From NCBI RefSeq assembly GCF_015679185.1, contig NZ_CP064939.1, positions 5,332,001 through 5,396,000 on the forward strand: a stretch of DNA of 64,000 bases. Reading direction: 5' to 3'. The notes beneath the pieces were generated by a model. It was not told the origin of the DNA and made no database searches. It saw only the letters and a program-made list of their open reading frames with translations. This document shows positions 1 to 9,286 of this stretch, piece after piece. The stretch comes from Pedobacter endophyticus. GTDB lineage: Bacteria; Bacteroidota; Bacteroidia; Sphingobacteriales; Sphingobacteriaceae. Every line of letters starts with the position of its first letter. Position 1 is the first letter of the stretch. Both the position numbers and the translations under genes were made by a program.

Positions 1-322
1 CGGGAATACCCACCGCCGAAAATGTTTCTACAAACTGAGCGAATTGTTGTGTGTAAACATCAGAGTTAGATGGGTTGGCCATTGCCGCCAGCAAAAGGTT
101 TTTCTTGAAGCCTTCATCGTTAACCATTTTCGGATGATTATAACCCAATGGAACTGAGGCAAAGCAGGTAAAAAAATCAAGCAGTTTTCTATTGTATTTA
201 GCGTCGTAAATATAGGCGCCCTGACTTTTTTCTATATCATAGGTAAGGTCGAAGCCATCGGCTAAAATGTGTTTATTTAATGATTCGCGCACGCGATCGG
301 CAGGTACGGTTAATTGATACAT
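1..322 (-). CDS. lat: L-lysine 6-aminotransferase, N-terminal part (cut by window edge)
   Basis: This is the first 107 codons of a gene on the minus strand that continues past base 1. The product should be a PLP-dependent class III aminotransferase that converts L-lysine to 2-aminoadipate 6-semialdehyde. The visible N-terminus contains VRESLNKHILADGFDL and LLDFFTCFASVPLGYNHPKM, which match the opening of lysine epsilon-aminotransferases. The PLP lysine lies outside the window, so catalytic integrity cannot be judged. The ATG at 322 is chosen because a TAAATTTG promoter motif sits about 20 bases upstream. The gene stands alone here. Another omega-aminotransferase is possible, but the N-terminal wording favours the lysine enzyme. 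Confidence 0.8.
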   Translation of the reverse strand, partial: MYQLTVPADRVRESLNKHILADGFDLTYDIEKSQGAYIYDAKYNRKLLDFFTCFASVPLGYNHPKMVNDEGFKKNLLLAAMANPSNSDVYTQQFAQFVETFSAVGIP

Positions 323-343
323 AAATTTGGTCTTGGTATATTT

Positions 344-351
344 CAAATTTA
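344..351 (-). promoter_or_regulatory. -7 promoter element of lat
   Basis: Read on the minus strand this is TAAATTTG, an exact match to the Bacteroidota TAnnTTTG element, 21 bases before the ATG. It lies directly after the 354-388 hairpin, so the hairpin would insulate it from upstream transcription. Confidence 0.5.
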
Positions 352-353
352 GT

Positions 354-388
354 AAAAAGTGCCTAAAATCCAAATTCAGGCACTTTTT
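354..388. terminator. Bidirectional hairpin terminator
   Basis: Perfect 11-bp arms AAAAAGTGCCT (354-364) and AGGCACTTTTT (378-388) give a stem with A/T runs on both sides, the form of a bidirectional Rho-independent terminator. No gene that it would terminate was recognised on either strand nearby. Confidence 0.6.
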
Positions 389-689
389 GTACTCAAAAAG
401 CTAAAAAGTGAGTTTAAACTGTTTAAAGCCATATATGCGAAAAAAAGACACTTTAAATGGTTTAAACCACGATTTTTTGAGTCAAAAAAGATCGACAAAA
501 AATGCAATATGCGTTTAAATGAATTAAACTTGGTTTTTGAAGGAGCGGAGTTGCAAAATATTTGTTTTTCAGCTGCGCCAAATAGACGGGTTATGGGCGA
601 AAAATAATGCGCAAAGCGTCAGTTTTCGTCGTGTTTTGTGCAAGGCACATGATTTTTTTGTATACCTTATTTAAGAGCGGTGGTCATTT
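389..689. other. AT-rich gap without a convincing gene
   Basis: The stretch is AT-rich and carries several TTTAAA words (near 411, 420, 450, 464 and 512). An 82-codon lysine/phenylalanine-rich reading frame at 359-607 overlaps the hairpin and resembles no known family, so it is not called as a gene. Confidence 0.4.
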
Positions 690-1390
690 TCAGAGGTTGG
701 TTTGCAAAGAGCATCGGTTAGCATTACAGGTTTCAATGCTGTCATCCTGAGGGGTAATTATTAGAAATGAAATCAATATTAGTGACGCTTTTAGAGGAGG
801 ACGCCTAGAAAGGGTCGTCATTTCGACCGAAGTGGAGAAATCTTTGAACCCTGAATAAAGATTTTTCGGCTGCCTGTCCGTCCGGATCAGGCGGGCGCTC
901 GAAATGACGATTTTTAAATTGTTGCAAAAAACGTCAATGATAGTGCAACGCGTGTCCTGATACTTCCTATCGTGTGGACGCATCTTTGAAACGTGGTTTT
1001 CAAACTACGAAAACTCAAAATAACGATAAAATTTTAGGGGGTTATCCAAGAACGGTCGTCATCCTTCCCGAAACTTCGGGAGGGATCTTAATGCGCAACA
1101 ATTGGGTGCCTTGCATTAAGATTCCCGCCTGCGCGGGAATGACGATGAGTTGAAAGGAAATGTGTCCACACGATCGGATAGTTCGGGGAAGGATCTCCAA
1201 GCGATGAAACGCCGAACGCCCACTGGCAAAAGAGGGCAAGTGAAGGGGGCAAGGACGGTGAGATGTAGGTCACGCCTGCCCGTCCGTTCAGACGGGGATT
1301 TTTTCCCGAGAAGTCGGGACAGGCTATTCGTCAAAATGACAAAACTGGCGCTGTCATTCGTAGCTTGTAATGTCGGTGTTCAATATTAAA
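690..1390. repeat. Mosaic of dispersed intergenic repeats
   Basis: The stretch contains several inverted-repeat modules and no gene. One has arms CGTCATTTCGA (816-826) and TCGAAATGACG (899-909). A second, from about 1040 to 1150, carries CTTCGGGAGGGATCTTAATG followed by CCCGCCTGCGCGGGAATGAC. A third (1203-1275) contains GCAAGTGAAGGGGGCAA. The second and third modules recur in the same order at 11990-12440, which marks them as mobile or recombining intergenic elements. Reading frames over this stretch follow the repeats and are not genes. Confidence 0.7.
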
Positions 1391-1434
1391 ACATGCTGAA
1401 GTGCTTTGGCTTAGCAAGTTCCTTAAAATTCAAC

Positions 1435-1442
1435 TATCTTTG
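1435..1442 (+). promoter_or_regulatory. -7 promoter element of the ECF sigma gene
   Basis: TATCTTTG matches the Bacteroidota TAnnTTTG element and lies 10 bases before the chosen ATG at 1453. The predicted transcript would have almost no leader. A TTTG lies 26 bases upstream, slightly far for a -33 element. Confidence 0.6.
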
Positions 1443-1452
1443 TGATAAGTCT

Positions 1453-2037
1453 ATGCATCCTTATCATTTATGTTCAGATCGTGAATTGGCGTTATTGCTC
1501 ACCAAGGGTAACGAACAGGCTTTTACCGAGGTTTATAATCGGTTTTATGGCTTATTGTTTATCCATGCCAGCAAGCGCCTTAACGATGATGAAGAGGCAA
1601 AGGACGTGGTTCACCAGCTATTTGAGTCGCTTTGGTTAAAACGAGCGCAAATCGACCCCGATGGAAACCTTTCTGCTTATTTGTACACCGCGGTCAGAAA
1701 TCGGGTGTTGGATGTATTTGCCCATCAAAAGGTAGAAAATAAATATGTCGATTCTCTTCAGCATTTTATGGATCAGGATCATGTTCGTACCGATCATCGT
1801 GTTCGGGAGCGGCAAATGGCTGCTCTTATTGAACAGGAAATTGATGCACTGCCTCCCAAAATGCGTGAAATTTTTATTTTAAGTCGCAAAGCAAACAAAA
1901 CGCATCGGGAAATTTCCGAAGAACTCGGCCTTTCTGAATTAACTGTTAAAACACAGGTTAAAAATGCGCTGCGTATTTTAAGATCGCGCCTCGGTGCGGT
2001 TGTTTACATTGCATTTATCCTCAAAATACATCAATAA
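1453..2037 (+). CDS. ECF-type RNA polymerase sigma factor
   Basis: A 194-residue sigma-70 family factor of the group that works with FecR anti-sigma factors and SusC-type receptors. Region 2 is seen at about residues 12-85 (AFTEVYNRFYGLLFIHASK, then EEAKDVVHQLFESLW). Region 4 with its helix-turn-helix is at about 120-178 (IDALPPKMREIFILSRKANK, then EISEELGLSELTVKTQVKNA). The frame opens earlier, at 1393, but the ATG at 1453 is preferred because the TATCTTTG promoter element lies between the two. A FecR-type anti-sigma gene follows 146 bases later and a TonB-dependent receptor with an STN domain comes next. This order implies surface-signal control of the downstream uptake genes. Confidence 0.9.
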   Translation: MHPYHLCSDRELALLLTKGNEQAFTEVYNRFYGLLFIHASKRLNDDEEAKDVVHQLFESLWLKRAQIDPDGNLSAYLYTAVRNRVLDVFAHQKVENKYVDSLQHFMDQDHVRTDHRVRERQMAALIEQEIDALPPKMREIFILSRKANKTHREISEELGLSELTVKTQVKNALRILRSRLGAVVYIAFILKIHQ

Positions 2038-2183
2038 ATTTTGTTTTGTATCTTTTTGTGGCCAATTTTCTGGCAAAATCCATGTTAATTCAAAAAAGAT
2101 AAAAAATATCTCTTTTTATATACCCCCAGCTAGTAGGCTTCGCCGTATATACTGTAATCAACCAAACTAAATTTCCTTTTTTA

Positions 2184-3302
2184 ATGGAGAATAATGCAAA
2201 AAAGCTTTTAGAAAAATATCTTTCTGGCAATTGTACGCCAGAAGAAAAAGCTATTGTTGAAGATTGGTATCTTCAATTGCCATTTAAAAAAGATGCGCCC
2301 GGTTATGCCGAAATTGAGGCCAGCCAGCGTGAGGTTTTTCAAAGGCTACGTTCCTCACAAAAGGTTAGGCAACTAGTGCGCCTCAAACGTGTTGCTGTTG
2401 CTGCGGCAGTGCTCGTATGTTTTTCCATTGCGCTTTATTATTATAACCACAAGCCTCAAGCACCGGCTTTGTTGGCCAAAAAGGAGCTCAAAGATGTGCT
2501 TCCGGGACGGAACAGAGCCATATTGACGCTAGCCGACGGAAGTATCGTTGATCTCGATCAGGCGAAAAATGGCGAAATTGCCAGTCAAAACGGAATCATT
2601 ATCCGCAAGGACAAAGACGGCCGATTAGAATACATTATTCAAGATAATCCAACAGGTGCTACAGGCGTCAACGTCATTTCTACACCGCGTGGTGGCCAGT
2701 ACCAGGTGAGTTTGCCCGACGGTACCAAGGTGTGGCTAAATGCAGCAACCTCGTTAAAATATCCTTACTCTTTTGCAAAGGGCGAACGCTTAGTTGAGCT
2801 GAACGGCGAAGCGTATTTTGAAGTAGCAAAAGATAAAAGCCGGCCTTTCAGGGTGAAAACGAACAGTCAGACTGTTGAAGTACTGGGCACGCATTTTAAT
2901 ATTAATGCCTACGTAGACGAACTGATGGCAAAAACCACCTTGTTAGAAGGTGCCGTAAAGGTGAGCAACGAAACGGGTGCTGTTAACTTGCGGCCGGGCG
3001 AACAGGCTAGGCTTGATACGCGAACTAACCGATTATCGCTGGGCCAAAATGTGGATACCGATCAGGAAGTGGCCTGGAAGAACGACATCTTCGCCTTTAA
3101 CAACGACGATTTGAGAACCGTAATGCGACAGATTTCTCGCTGGTACGATATCGATGTGGTATACAAAGGACAAATTACCACCGAAAAGTTTTTTGGAGAA
3201 ATCCCCCGAAACAGCAACCTTTCTGATGTATTTAAGATTTTGGAACTGAACCACCTGAATATCGAGATCGAAGGAAAGGTGATAACCATCATCGGAAACT
3301 GA
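2184..3302 (+). CDS. FecR-family anti-sigma factor
   Basis: A 372-residue inner-membrane anti-sigma factor that should hold the preceding ECF sigma factor and release it when the receptor signals across the periplasm. The cytoplasmic N-terminus (1-65) begins with an EKYLSGNCTPEEKAIVEDWY segment typical of the family. One membrane segment follows at about 68-87 (VAVAAAVLVCFSIALYYY). The periplasmic part has a FecR domain at about 165-265 (ISTPRGGQYQVSLPDGTKVW and LNGEAYFEVAKD) and a DUF4974 domain at the C-terminus (DLRTVMRQISRWYDIDVVY, then FGEIPRN). Length and domain order are normal. The gene lies between its likely partners, the sigma factor and SusC. Confidence 0.92.
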   Translation: MENNAKKLLEKYLSGNCTPEEKAIVEDWYLQLPFKKDAPGYAEIEASQREVFQRLRSSQKVRQLVRLKRVAVAAAVLVCFSIALYYYNHKPQAPALLAKKELKDVLPGRNRAILTLADGSIVDLDQAKNGEIASQNGIIIRKDKDGRLEYIIQDNPTGATGVNVISTPRGGQYQVSLPDGTKVWLNAATSLKYPYSFAKGERLVELNGEAYFEVAKDKSRPFRVKTNSQTVEVLGTHFNINAYVDELMAKTTLLEGAVKVSNETGAVNLRPGEQARLDTRTNRLSLGQNVDTDQEVAWKNDIFAFNNDDLRTVMRQISRWYDIDVVYKGQITTEKFFGEIPRNSNLSDVFKILELNHLNIEIEGKVITIIGN

Positions 3303-3497
3303 TCTGCAACTGCCTCAAAAACCAAAATAAATTAATCAACAACCAAACCGAACTTTATGATGAAAAAACTACCAGAAATTTAGATCTGCCTTAAAAAGAA
3401 AAACCGGAAGCGCGACAACGCCCCCGGAAGAAATTTGGACAAAAGCAGCCTGTTTTAGACCCAGCTGCTCATTATTAACCTCATTCAATGCAAAGGT

Positions 3498-6400
3498 ATG
3501 AAATTAACTACCCTTTACAACCCCGCGTGCGAAATGCGGAGGGTAAGGATTAAATTTTTATTGGTCATGAAATTGACTACAATTTTACTACTCGTTGGCG
3601 CACTTCACTTATCGGCGGCCAGCTTTTCTCAAACCGTAACATTGTCTCGCAGAACTACATCCCTTAAAAACATCTTTAAGGAAATTAAAAAGCAGACAGG
3701 TTATTTCTTCTTTTACAAGGGGCAGTTGCTTCAGGGCAAACCCGACGTTGAAATCGAATTTCGGAATGCTTCATTAACCGAAGCGTTAAATGCCTCTTTG
3801 AAAAATCAAGGACTCAATTTTAACATTGTTAACAAAACCATCGTAATCAGCAAGAGCGACGACTTGCCAAAACCGGTAACGCAGGTGGCCAGCAAGATTG
3901 AGATTAGGGGCGTAGTTATCGATCAGGCAACCGGAGAAACCATTCCGGGGGTAAACATTTCGGTAAAAAACGGAATCAGCCTCGGGGTAACTAACGAAAA
4001 AGGTACGTTTAGGGTAAGTGTTGATGATGGCACCACACTCGTTTTCAGTTATGTTGGCTACGAGATTTTTGAAGCCAAGGTAGCAGGAACAAAAAGCCTG
4101 ACCATTAAACTTATTCCCAAGCTGACCCAAATGAACGATGTGGTGATAACCGGTTATCAAACCATCAAAAAAGAAAACTATACGGGTAACGCAATTACCA
4201 TTAAGGGCGATGATTTGAAGCGAAACAATCCGCAGAACCTGTTAAAGAGTATTCAAACTTTCGACCCTTCGTTTAAGGTATTGGATAACAATCTTTTTGG
4301 TTCCGATCCAAATGCCTTACCTAAAATAAACGTCAGGGGGGCAACCGCGTTGCCAACAATTGAAGATACAAACAACATTCTCGATCGTAACAACCTGTCC
4401 AGTAACTATAACCTGCCTGCCTTTATGTTGGATGGTTTTGAGGTGACTTTGCAAAAGGTAACGGATTTGGATATCAACCGGATTGAATCGGTAACCTTGC
4501 TGAAGGATGCTGCCGCAACTGCGGTTTACGGATCGAGAGCCGCCAATGGGGTTATCGTAATTACCACCAAAGCACCGCTTGCAGGCAAATTGCAGCTTTC
4601 TTACAATTATGAGCTGAGTGTAAACGCCCCCGATTTAACCGATTACCATGTGTTAAACGCTACCGACAAGCTGGCTTACGAGAAACTTGCAGGCTTGTAC
4701 GATGCCAGTCGCGATGCCGCCTATAACCAGGATGAACTTGACGCTGAGTATTTTAACAGGCTGAAAAATGTGGCCAGTGGAGTAGATACGTATTGGTTAT
4801 CGCAGGCTTTGCGCACCGCCTACCGCCAAAAGCACGCAATATACGTTCAGGGAGGCGATCAGAAATTTAGGTATGGTGTCGATTTGCGCTACGAGACTAC
4901 GCCGGGAGTAATGCTCGAATCGGACAGGAACAGGTATAGCGGTGGAATGAATTTCACTTATAACCCAAGTTCGAAGCTCTTGTTCAGAAACGAGGTAACG
5001 GTAACACAGGTAAATGGACACAATTCGCCCTATGGCGATTTTTCTACCTATGTAAGAATGAATCCTTATTACCCTAAAACCGATGTAAATGGCAACATCA
5101 TTCAGGAGCTGGCGGCATGGAAAATAGACACCCATCAATCGGGCGCCGAGCAAATAAAACCACGCTACGTTTTTAACCCGCTGTTTGAGGGCTCGCTGGC
5201 CAGTTTTGATAAATCGTCAAATCTCGAAATAATCGATGCCTTTTCTGTAGACTGGAAATTAACGCCCAGCTTAAACTTCAAAAGTCAGATCAGTTTAAAC
5301 AAAAGCCAAACCAGCAACGATAAATTTGTGTCGCCGTTGAGCAACGTGTTTTATGAGTACGCTGCCGATAAATTGAACAACAAGGGATCGTACACCTTGT
5401 TACAGAGCGACCGTTTGGCGATAGATGGTAAGGCTACTTTAGGTTATAACAAACAAATTGGCGATCAGTATTTTAACCTTGTTTTGGGTACAAACATCGT
5501 TGCTGTACGATCGGACGACAAACTAGTTGAGGCTCAGGGATTTTCGAACGATCGCTTTACCAACATCGGCTTTGCCCGCATTTATAAAGAAAACTCGGCC
5601 CCCGGAGGCAACGTAACCGAAAGCCGCCTGGCTGGTGCTTTTTTCTCAGGCAACTATTCGTTTAAGAACAAATATTTATTGGATGCTTCTTTTAGATACG
5701 AGGGGTCATCAACTTTCGGATCAAATAAACGCTTTGCGCCGTTTTGGTCAACCGGATTAGGCTGGAATGTGCACAAGGAAGCTTTTATGCAGAACCTGCC
5801 ATTTGTAAGCCAGTTGCGCTTAAAAGGTAGCGCAGGTGTTGTAGGCTCGGTTTCCTTCCCCGCTTATTTATCGCGATCGCTTTATCAATACGAGCCTAAC
5901 AACTGGTATTCTACAGGCCTGGGCGCACAGGTTTTAGGTTATGGAAACAGTAATTTGCAATGGCAAAAAACAAAAACCTATGATCTTGGCATCGATTTAG
6001 GTCTTTTTCAAGATCGCTTTGTGATTTCGCCACGCTATTACTACAAGTTAACCAAAGGATTGATTACCGACATCGATCTTTCGCCATCTACAGGTTTTAC
6101 CACCTACAAAGAAAATCTCGGCGATGTATCTAACAGAGGTTACGAGCTTTATTTTACTGCCAACGCGCTTAAAACCCGCGATTTTAACATCAATATTACC
6201 GGAAACCTGGCACACAACGAGAATAAGCTCGTAAGTCTGTCCAATTCCCTAAAAACGCTTAACGAAAAGATCGACGATTACCAAACCAACCCGGATAAGA
6301 AAGCACAGTCTACGCCACTGCTTCGCTACAACGAAGGACAGTCGATGAGTATGATTTATGCCGTGAAATCGCTTGGTATCGATCCGCAAACGGGTAAGGA

Positions 6401-6926
6401 AATTTTCTTAAAGAAAGATGGATCGTTAACCTACGTCTGGGATGTTAAAGACATTGCGCCGCTTGCAGATGGAGCGCCAAAGGCCGAAGGCAATATTAAC
6501 CCGAACATAACTTACAAAAGCTTTATGCTAAGCTTAAGTTTTTACTATCGTTTCGGCGGTTACAGCTACAACCAAACGCTGGTAGATCGCATCGAAAATG
6601 CCGATCCACGTTTCAATGTTGATAGCAGAGTGCTCGATCAGCGCTGGATTAAGCCAGGCGATCAAACCTTTTTTAAGAACATCGCCGATTTATCCATTAC
6701 CAACGTGTCATCAAGGTTTATCCAAAAAGATAATTTGTTGGAGCTGCGTTCGGTATATCTTTCTTACGATTTTGAGCGTGAACTTATCAAAAAATACGGC
6801 TTTCAAAACCTGCGCACTACACTCACACTGAACGACATTTTCCGTACCTCGAGCATTGAAATGGAAAGAGGAACGAGCTATCCTTTTGCCCGCAGTTTAA
6901 CCGTTTCGTTATTGGCTTCATTCTAA
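3498..6926 (+). CDS. SusC/RagA-family TonB-dependent receptor with STN signalling domain
   Basis: A 1142-residue outer-membrane receptor. Order of parts: a signal segment, an STN domain at about 45-115 (LKNIFKEIKKQTGYFFFYKG), a carboxypeptidase-regulatory-like domain at about 132-205 (GVVIDQATGETIPGVNISVK), a TonB plug at about 212-345 (MNDVVITGYQ, and ESVTLLKDAAATAVYGSRAA), then a long beta barrel ending in LTVSLLASF. The STN domain is the part that contacts FecR in signalling receptors, which fits the upstream sigma/FecR pair. An ATG at 3567 (MKLTTILLLVGALHLSAASF) would give a classical signal peptide; the longer start adds a basic N-region often seen in this group. SusD follows after 10 bases. 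The substrate cannot be read from the sequence, and no glycoside hydrolase is encoded nearby. Confidence 0.93.
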   Translation: MKLTTLYNPACEMRRVRIKFLLVMKLTTILLLVGALHLSAASFSQTVTLSRRTTSLKNIFKEIKKQTGYFFFYKGQLLQGKPDVEIEFRNASLTEALNASLKNQGLNFNIVNKTIVISKSDDLPKPVTQVASKIEIRGVVIDQATGETIPGVNISVKNGISLGVTNEKGTFRVSVDDGTTLVFSYVGYEIFEAKVAGTKSLTIKLIPKLTQMNDVVITGYQTIKKENYTGNAITIKGDDLKRNNPQNLLKSIQTFDPSFKVLDNNLFGSDPNALPKINVRGATALPTIEDTNNILDRNNLSSNYNLPAFMLDGFEVTLQKVTDLDINRIESVTLLKDAAATAVYGSRAANGVIVITTKAPLAGKLQLSYNYELSVNAPDLTDYHVLNATDKLAYEKLAGLYDASRDAAYNQDELDAEYFNRLKNVASGVDTYWLSQALRTAYRQKHAIYVQGGDQKFRYGVDLRYETTPGVMLESDRNRYSGGMNFTYNPSSKLLFRNEVTVTQVNGHNSPYGDFSTYVRMNPYYPKTDVNGNIIQELAAWKIDTHQSGAEQIKPRYVFNPLFEGSLASFDKSSNLEIIDAFSVDWKLTPSLNFKSQISLNKSQTSNDKFVSPLSNVFYEYAADKLNNKGSYTLLQSDRLAIDGKATLGYNKQIGDQYFNLVLGTNIVAVRSDDKLVEAQGFSNDRFTNIGFARIYKENSAPGGNVTESRLAGAFFSGNYSFKNKYLLDASFRYEGSSTFGSNKRFAPFWSTGLGWNVHKEAFMQNLPFVSQLRLKGSAGVVGSVSFPAYLSRSLYQYEPNNWYSTGLGAQVLGYGNSNLQWQKTKTYDLGIDLGLFQDRFVISPRYYYKLTKGLITDIDLSPSTGFTTYKENLGDVSNRGYELYFTANALKTRDFNINITGNLAHNENKLVSLSNSLKTLNEKIDDYQTNPDKKAQSTPLLRYNEGQSMSMIYAVKSLGIDPQTGKEIFLKKDGSLTYVWDVKDIAPLADGAPKAEGNINPNITYKSFMLSLSFYYRFGGYSYNQTLVDRIENADPRFNVDSRVLDQRWIKPGDQTFFKNIADLSITNVSSRFIQKDNLLELRSVYLSYDFERELIKKYGFQNLRTTLTLNDIFRTSSIEMERGTSYPFARSLTVSLLASF

Positions 6927-6936
6927 ACACACGAAC

Positions 6937-8400
6937 ATGAAAAAATACTTATTTATATTCATCAGCCTGATCGCTTTATCTTCCTGTAAGAAGTTTTTGG
7001 ATATCCAGCCCGAATCGGAGGTATCCAAAGAAGAGCTGTTTAGCACAGAAGAAGGTTTTAAAGAAGCGCTGAATGGTGCTTATGTGGGCTTTGCCGGGGC
7101 GAGCCTTTACGGTGGAAACCTCACCTTTAGCAACCTCGATATCATGGCGCAAAACTACCAGTTTAGCAGTGCCGATTATCAGCGCATTGCCGCTTTTGAT
7201 TATACCTTGCCCAGTTATGTGGACAAGATCAGTGTGATCTGGACCAACGCTTACAAACAAATTGGCAACGTAAACCAAATTTTGGAGATAATTGATCAAC
7301 GAAAAGGAATTTTTAAAGATCAGAATTACGAAATCGTAAAAGGGGAGGCGCTGGCCTTAAGGGCTTACATGCATTTCGATCTTCTCCGTATGTTCGGAAC
7401 CGCTTATAAAAGCAATCCCAGTTTTAAGGCTATTCCCTACGTAACCACGGTAAGTACCAAAACCACGCCGTATTCTGCCGTGACTGAGGTAATTGATAAA
7501 GTAATTGCCGACCTGCAGGAAGCAAAAAGTTTGTTAAAGGGCACAGACCCGATTATACCGGCAAGCTATGTGGTAGGTTATCCCAATGGCGAAAAGGCCA
7601 CTGAGTTAAAAAGCTCGAATTTGTTTTTACAGAACAGAAGGCACCGCATGAACTATTTCGCTGTGGTGGGCGAACTGGCAAGGGTTTACTTATACAAAGG
7701 CGACCAGGTAAATAGCTTGAGTAGCGCCAAAGAAGTCATCGATTCGCAAAAATTCCCATGGACGGTTAAAGAAGATTTTTTCAACAACGACATCTCAAAA
7801 CGCGATCGTATTTTTTATAACGAAATTTTGTTCGGGTGGTTTGTGCCAAAGTCGCAAGATCAGTTAACCGGGCTCTTTTCGAGGGATAATCCCGATTATT
7901 CGGCCACTGCCGATCAAATTAATTCAATTTACAATTTGGGTACGGTAGGTGCGGACGATTGGCGCTATAAGCAATGGTTCAGACTGGTAAAGGCCAGCGG
8001 AACGGCCGATCGTTTTTACCTGCAAAAATACGTGGTAAACTCTTCGCCAATTGCCAATTTGCATCCCCTGGTTGCACCAGCATTGCGCCTGAGCGAAATG
8101 TACCTGATTGCCGCCGAAGCCAGTTTTGATACCAACCCCAGTACCGCGGTTGAGTATTTTAACACACTTCGGATACATCGCGGTATTGGTGCGAACGTTG
8201 ATGCCACGGTTGCTAAAAACGATTTTATCACCTTACTTGAAGGCGAGTATCGGAAGGAGTTTTATGGCGAAAGCCAGAATTTCTTTATGCACAAGCGCCT
8301 TAACCTGGGCATTATTACCACTGTGGGATTGATTTATCCACCTTCGGATAAAATATTTGTTTTCCCGCTTCCTGTTGATGAGCAAGCTTACAGAAACTAA
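6937..8400 (+). CDS. SusD/RagB-family nutrient-binding lipoprotein
   Basis: A 487-residue surface lipoprotein that forms the lid over the SusC barrel and binds substrate. The signal peptide ends in a lipobox with Cys17 (LIALSSC), followed by KKFLDIQPE, a hallmark SusD opening. The N-terminal SusD-like region contains YKQIGNVNQILEIID and ALALRAYMHFDLLRMFG. The C-terminal SusD/RagB domain contains PALRLSEMYLIAAEA and FNTLRIHRGI and ends near FPLPVDE. The length is typical. It starts 10 bases after the receptor and is certainly co-transcribed with it. Confidence 0.95.
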   Translation: MKKYLFIFISLIALSSCKKFLDIQPESEVSKEELFSTEEGFKEALNGAYVGFAGASLYGGNLTFSNLDIMAQNYQFSSADYQRIAAFDYTLPSYVDKISVIWTNAYKQIGNVNQILEIIDQRKGIFKDQNYEIVKGEALALRAYMHFDLLRMFGTAYKSNPSFKAIPYVTTVSTKTTPYSAVTEVIDKVIADLQEAKSLLKGTDPIIPASYVVGYPNGEKATELKSSNLFLQNRRHRMNYFAVVGELARVYLYKGDQVNSLSSAKEVIDSQKFPWTVKEDFFNNDISKRDRIFYNEILFGWFVPKSQDQLTGLFSRDNPDYSATADQINSIYNLGTVGADDWRYKQWFRLVKASGTADRFYLQKYVVNSSPIANLHPLVAPALRLSEMYLIAAEASFDTNPSTAVEYFNTLRIHRGIGANVDATVAKNDFITLLEGEYRKEFYGESQNFFMHKRLNLGIITTVGLIYPPSDKIFVFPLPVDEQAYRN

Positions 8401-8415
8401 AAACCAGACGAGACA

Positions 8416-9264
8416 ATGAAAAAGAAAATGATTTATTTTTTGCTTTTAAGCCTCGTATTTTGGGCTTGCAAAAAGAATGAAATGATGCCTTATTTATCTG
8501 CCGATAATGTTTACCTGCACTATTTGGATAAAGATAAAAATCAGGATACCACAACAATCAGCTATTCGTTTGCCTATAACCCCGGCCTGGCGCAAGATAC
8601 GCTCTGGGTGCCCGTTATTGTAACGGGCCCAAAGGTATCGCATAGTCGCGAATTTGTACTGAGCGTTGTAGATTCGCTAACTACGGCCGTTAAGGGAACG
8701 CATTACGAGGCGCTGAAAACCAGCTATACTTTGCCTGCAGATTCATCGACGTTTAAAATTCCGGTAATTCTTAAAAACACCGACGCAGCTTTGGAGACCA
8801 AATCGGTAACGCTGGGGTTAAGAACCACTGCCGGCGGCGATTTTGCTGCAGATTTGCCTTTGCCGCTGCGCACCAAAAAAGTAATTTTCTCTAACCGATT
8901 GGAACGACCAAGCTGGTGGATTTACTGGCAATCGGAACTGGGCGAATACGGGCGCATCAAGCATCAGCTGTTCTTAATTGCATCCGGAACCGTCGACCTT
9001 GTCGATATGTCCAAACCAGATGCCTATCTTCAGATCCCGCGTACGCTTTATTACATCGATAACTTCCGTTTTTTTCTAAAAGACCCGGCAACGTGGATAG
9101 CAAGAAACCCGGATAAGGGCTACGTGCTGGTTAAAAAGGAAAGTAGCAACGAGTACGAGTTTTATGCCGAGGCTGCGCCAGGCAAACGATTTGTGCTCAA
9201 ATATTTTGCTCAGGTAAACAGCTATTTCTTTGTTGATGAGAATGGCAAACAGCTTATTATTTAA
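8416..9264 (+). CDS. DUF4843 domain lipoprotein
   Basis: A 282-residue lipoprotein with a lipobox at LVFWAC (Cys17). The body resembles the DUF4843 family found next to SusD genes: an Ig-like beta-rich N-terminal part (ISYSFAYNPGLAQDTLWVPV, VKGTHYEAL, and LPADSSTFKIPVILKN) and a second part with WWIYWQSELGEYGRIKHQLF. The function of the family is not established; its place in the operon suggests an accessory surface lipoprotein of the SusCD complex. It starts 15 bases after susD. No catalytic motif is visible. Confidence 0.8.
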   Translation: MKKKMIYFLLLSLVFWACKKNEMMPYLSADNVYLHYLDKDKNQDTTTISYSFAYNPGLAQDTLWVPVIVTGPKVSHSREFVLSVVDSLTTAVKGTHYEALKTSYTLPADSSTFKIPVILKNTDAALETKSVTLGLRTTAGGDFAADLPLPLRTKKVIFSNRLERPSWWIYWQSELGEYGRIKHQLFLIASGTVDLVDMSKPDAYLQIPRTLYYIDNFRFFLKDPATWIARNPDKGYVLVKKESSNEYEFYAEAAPGKRFVLKYFAQVNSYFFVDENGKQLII

Positions 9265-9286
9265 CCTTCGTTAAACAAACGTAGAC

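Noticed and set aside
359..607. 82-codon open frame rich in Lys and Phe
   Set aside because: It overlaps a terminator hairpin, lies in AT-rich sequence with few stop codons by composition, and resembles no family.
3357..3383. Eight-codon frame MMKKLPEI upstream of susC
   Set aside because: It could be a leader peptide but nothing beyond the ATG pair supports translation; it is more likely the remains of an earlier susC start.
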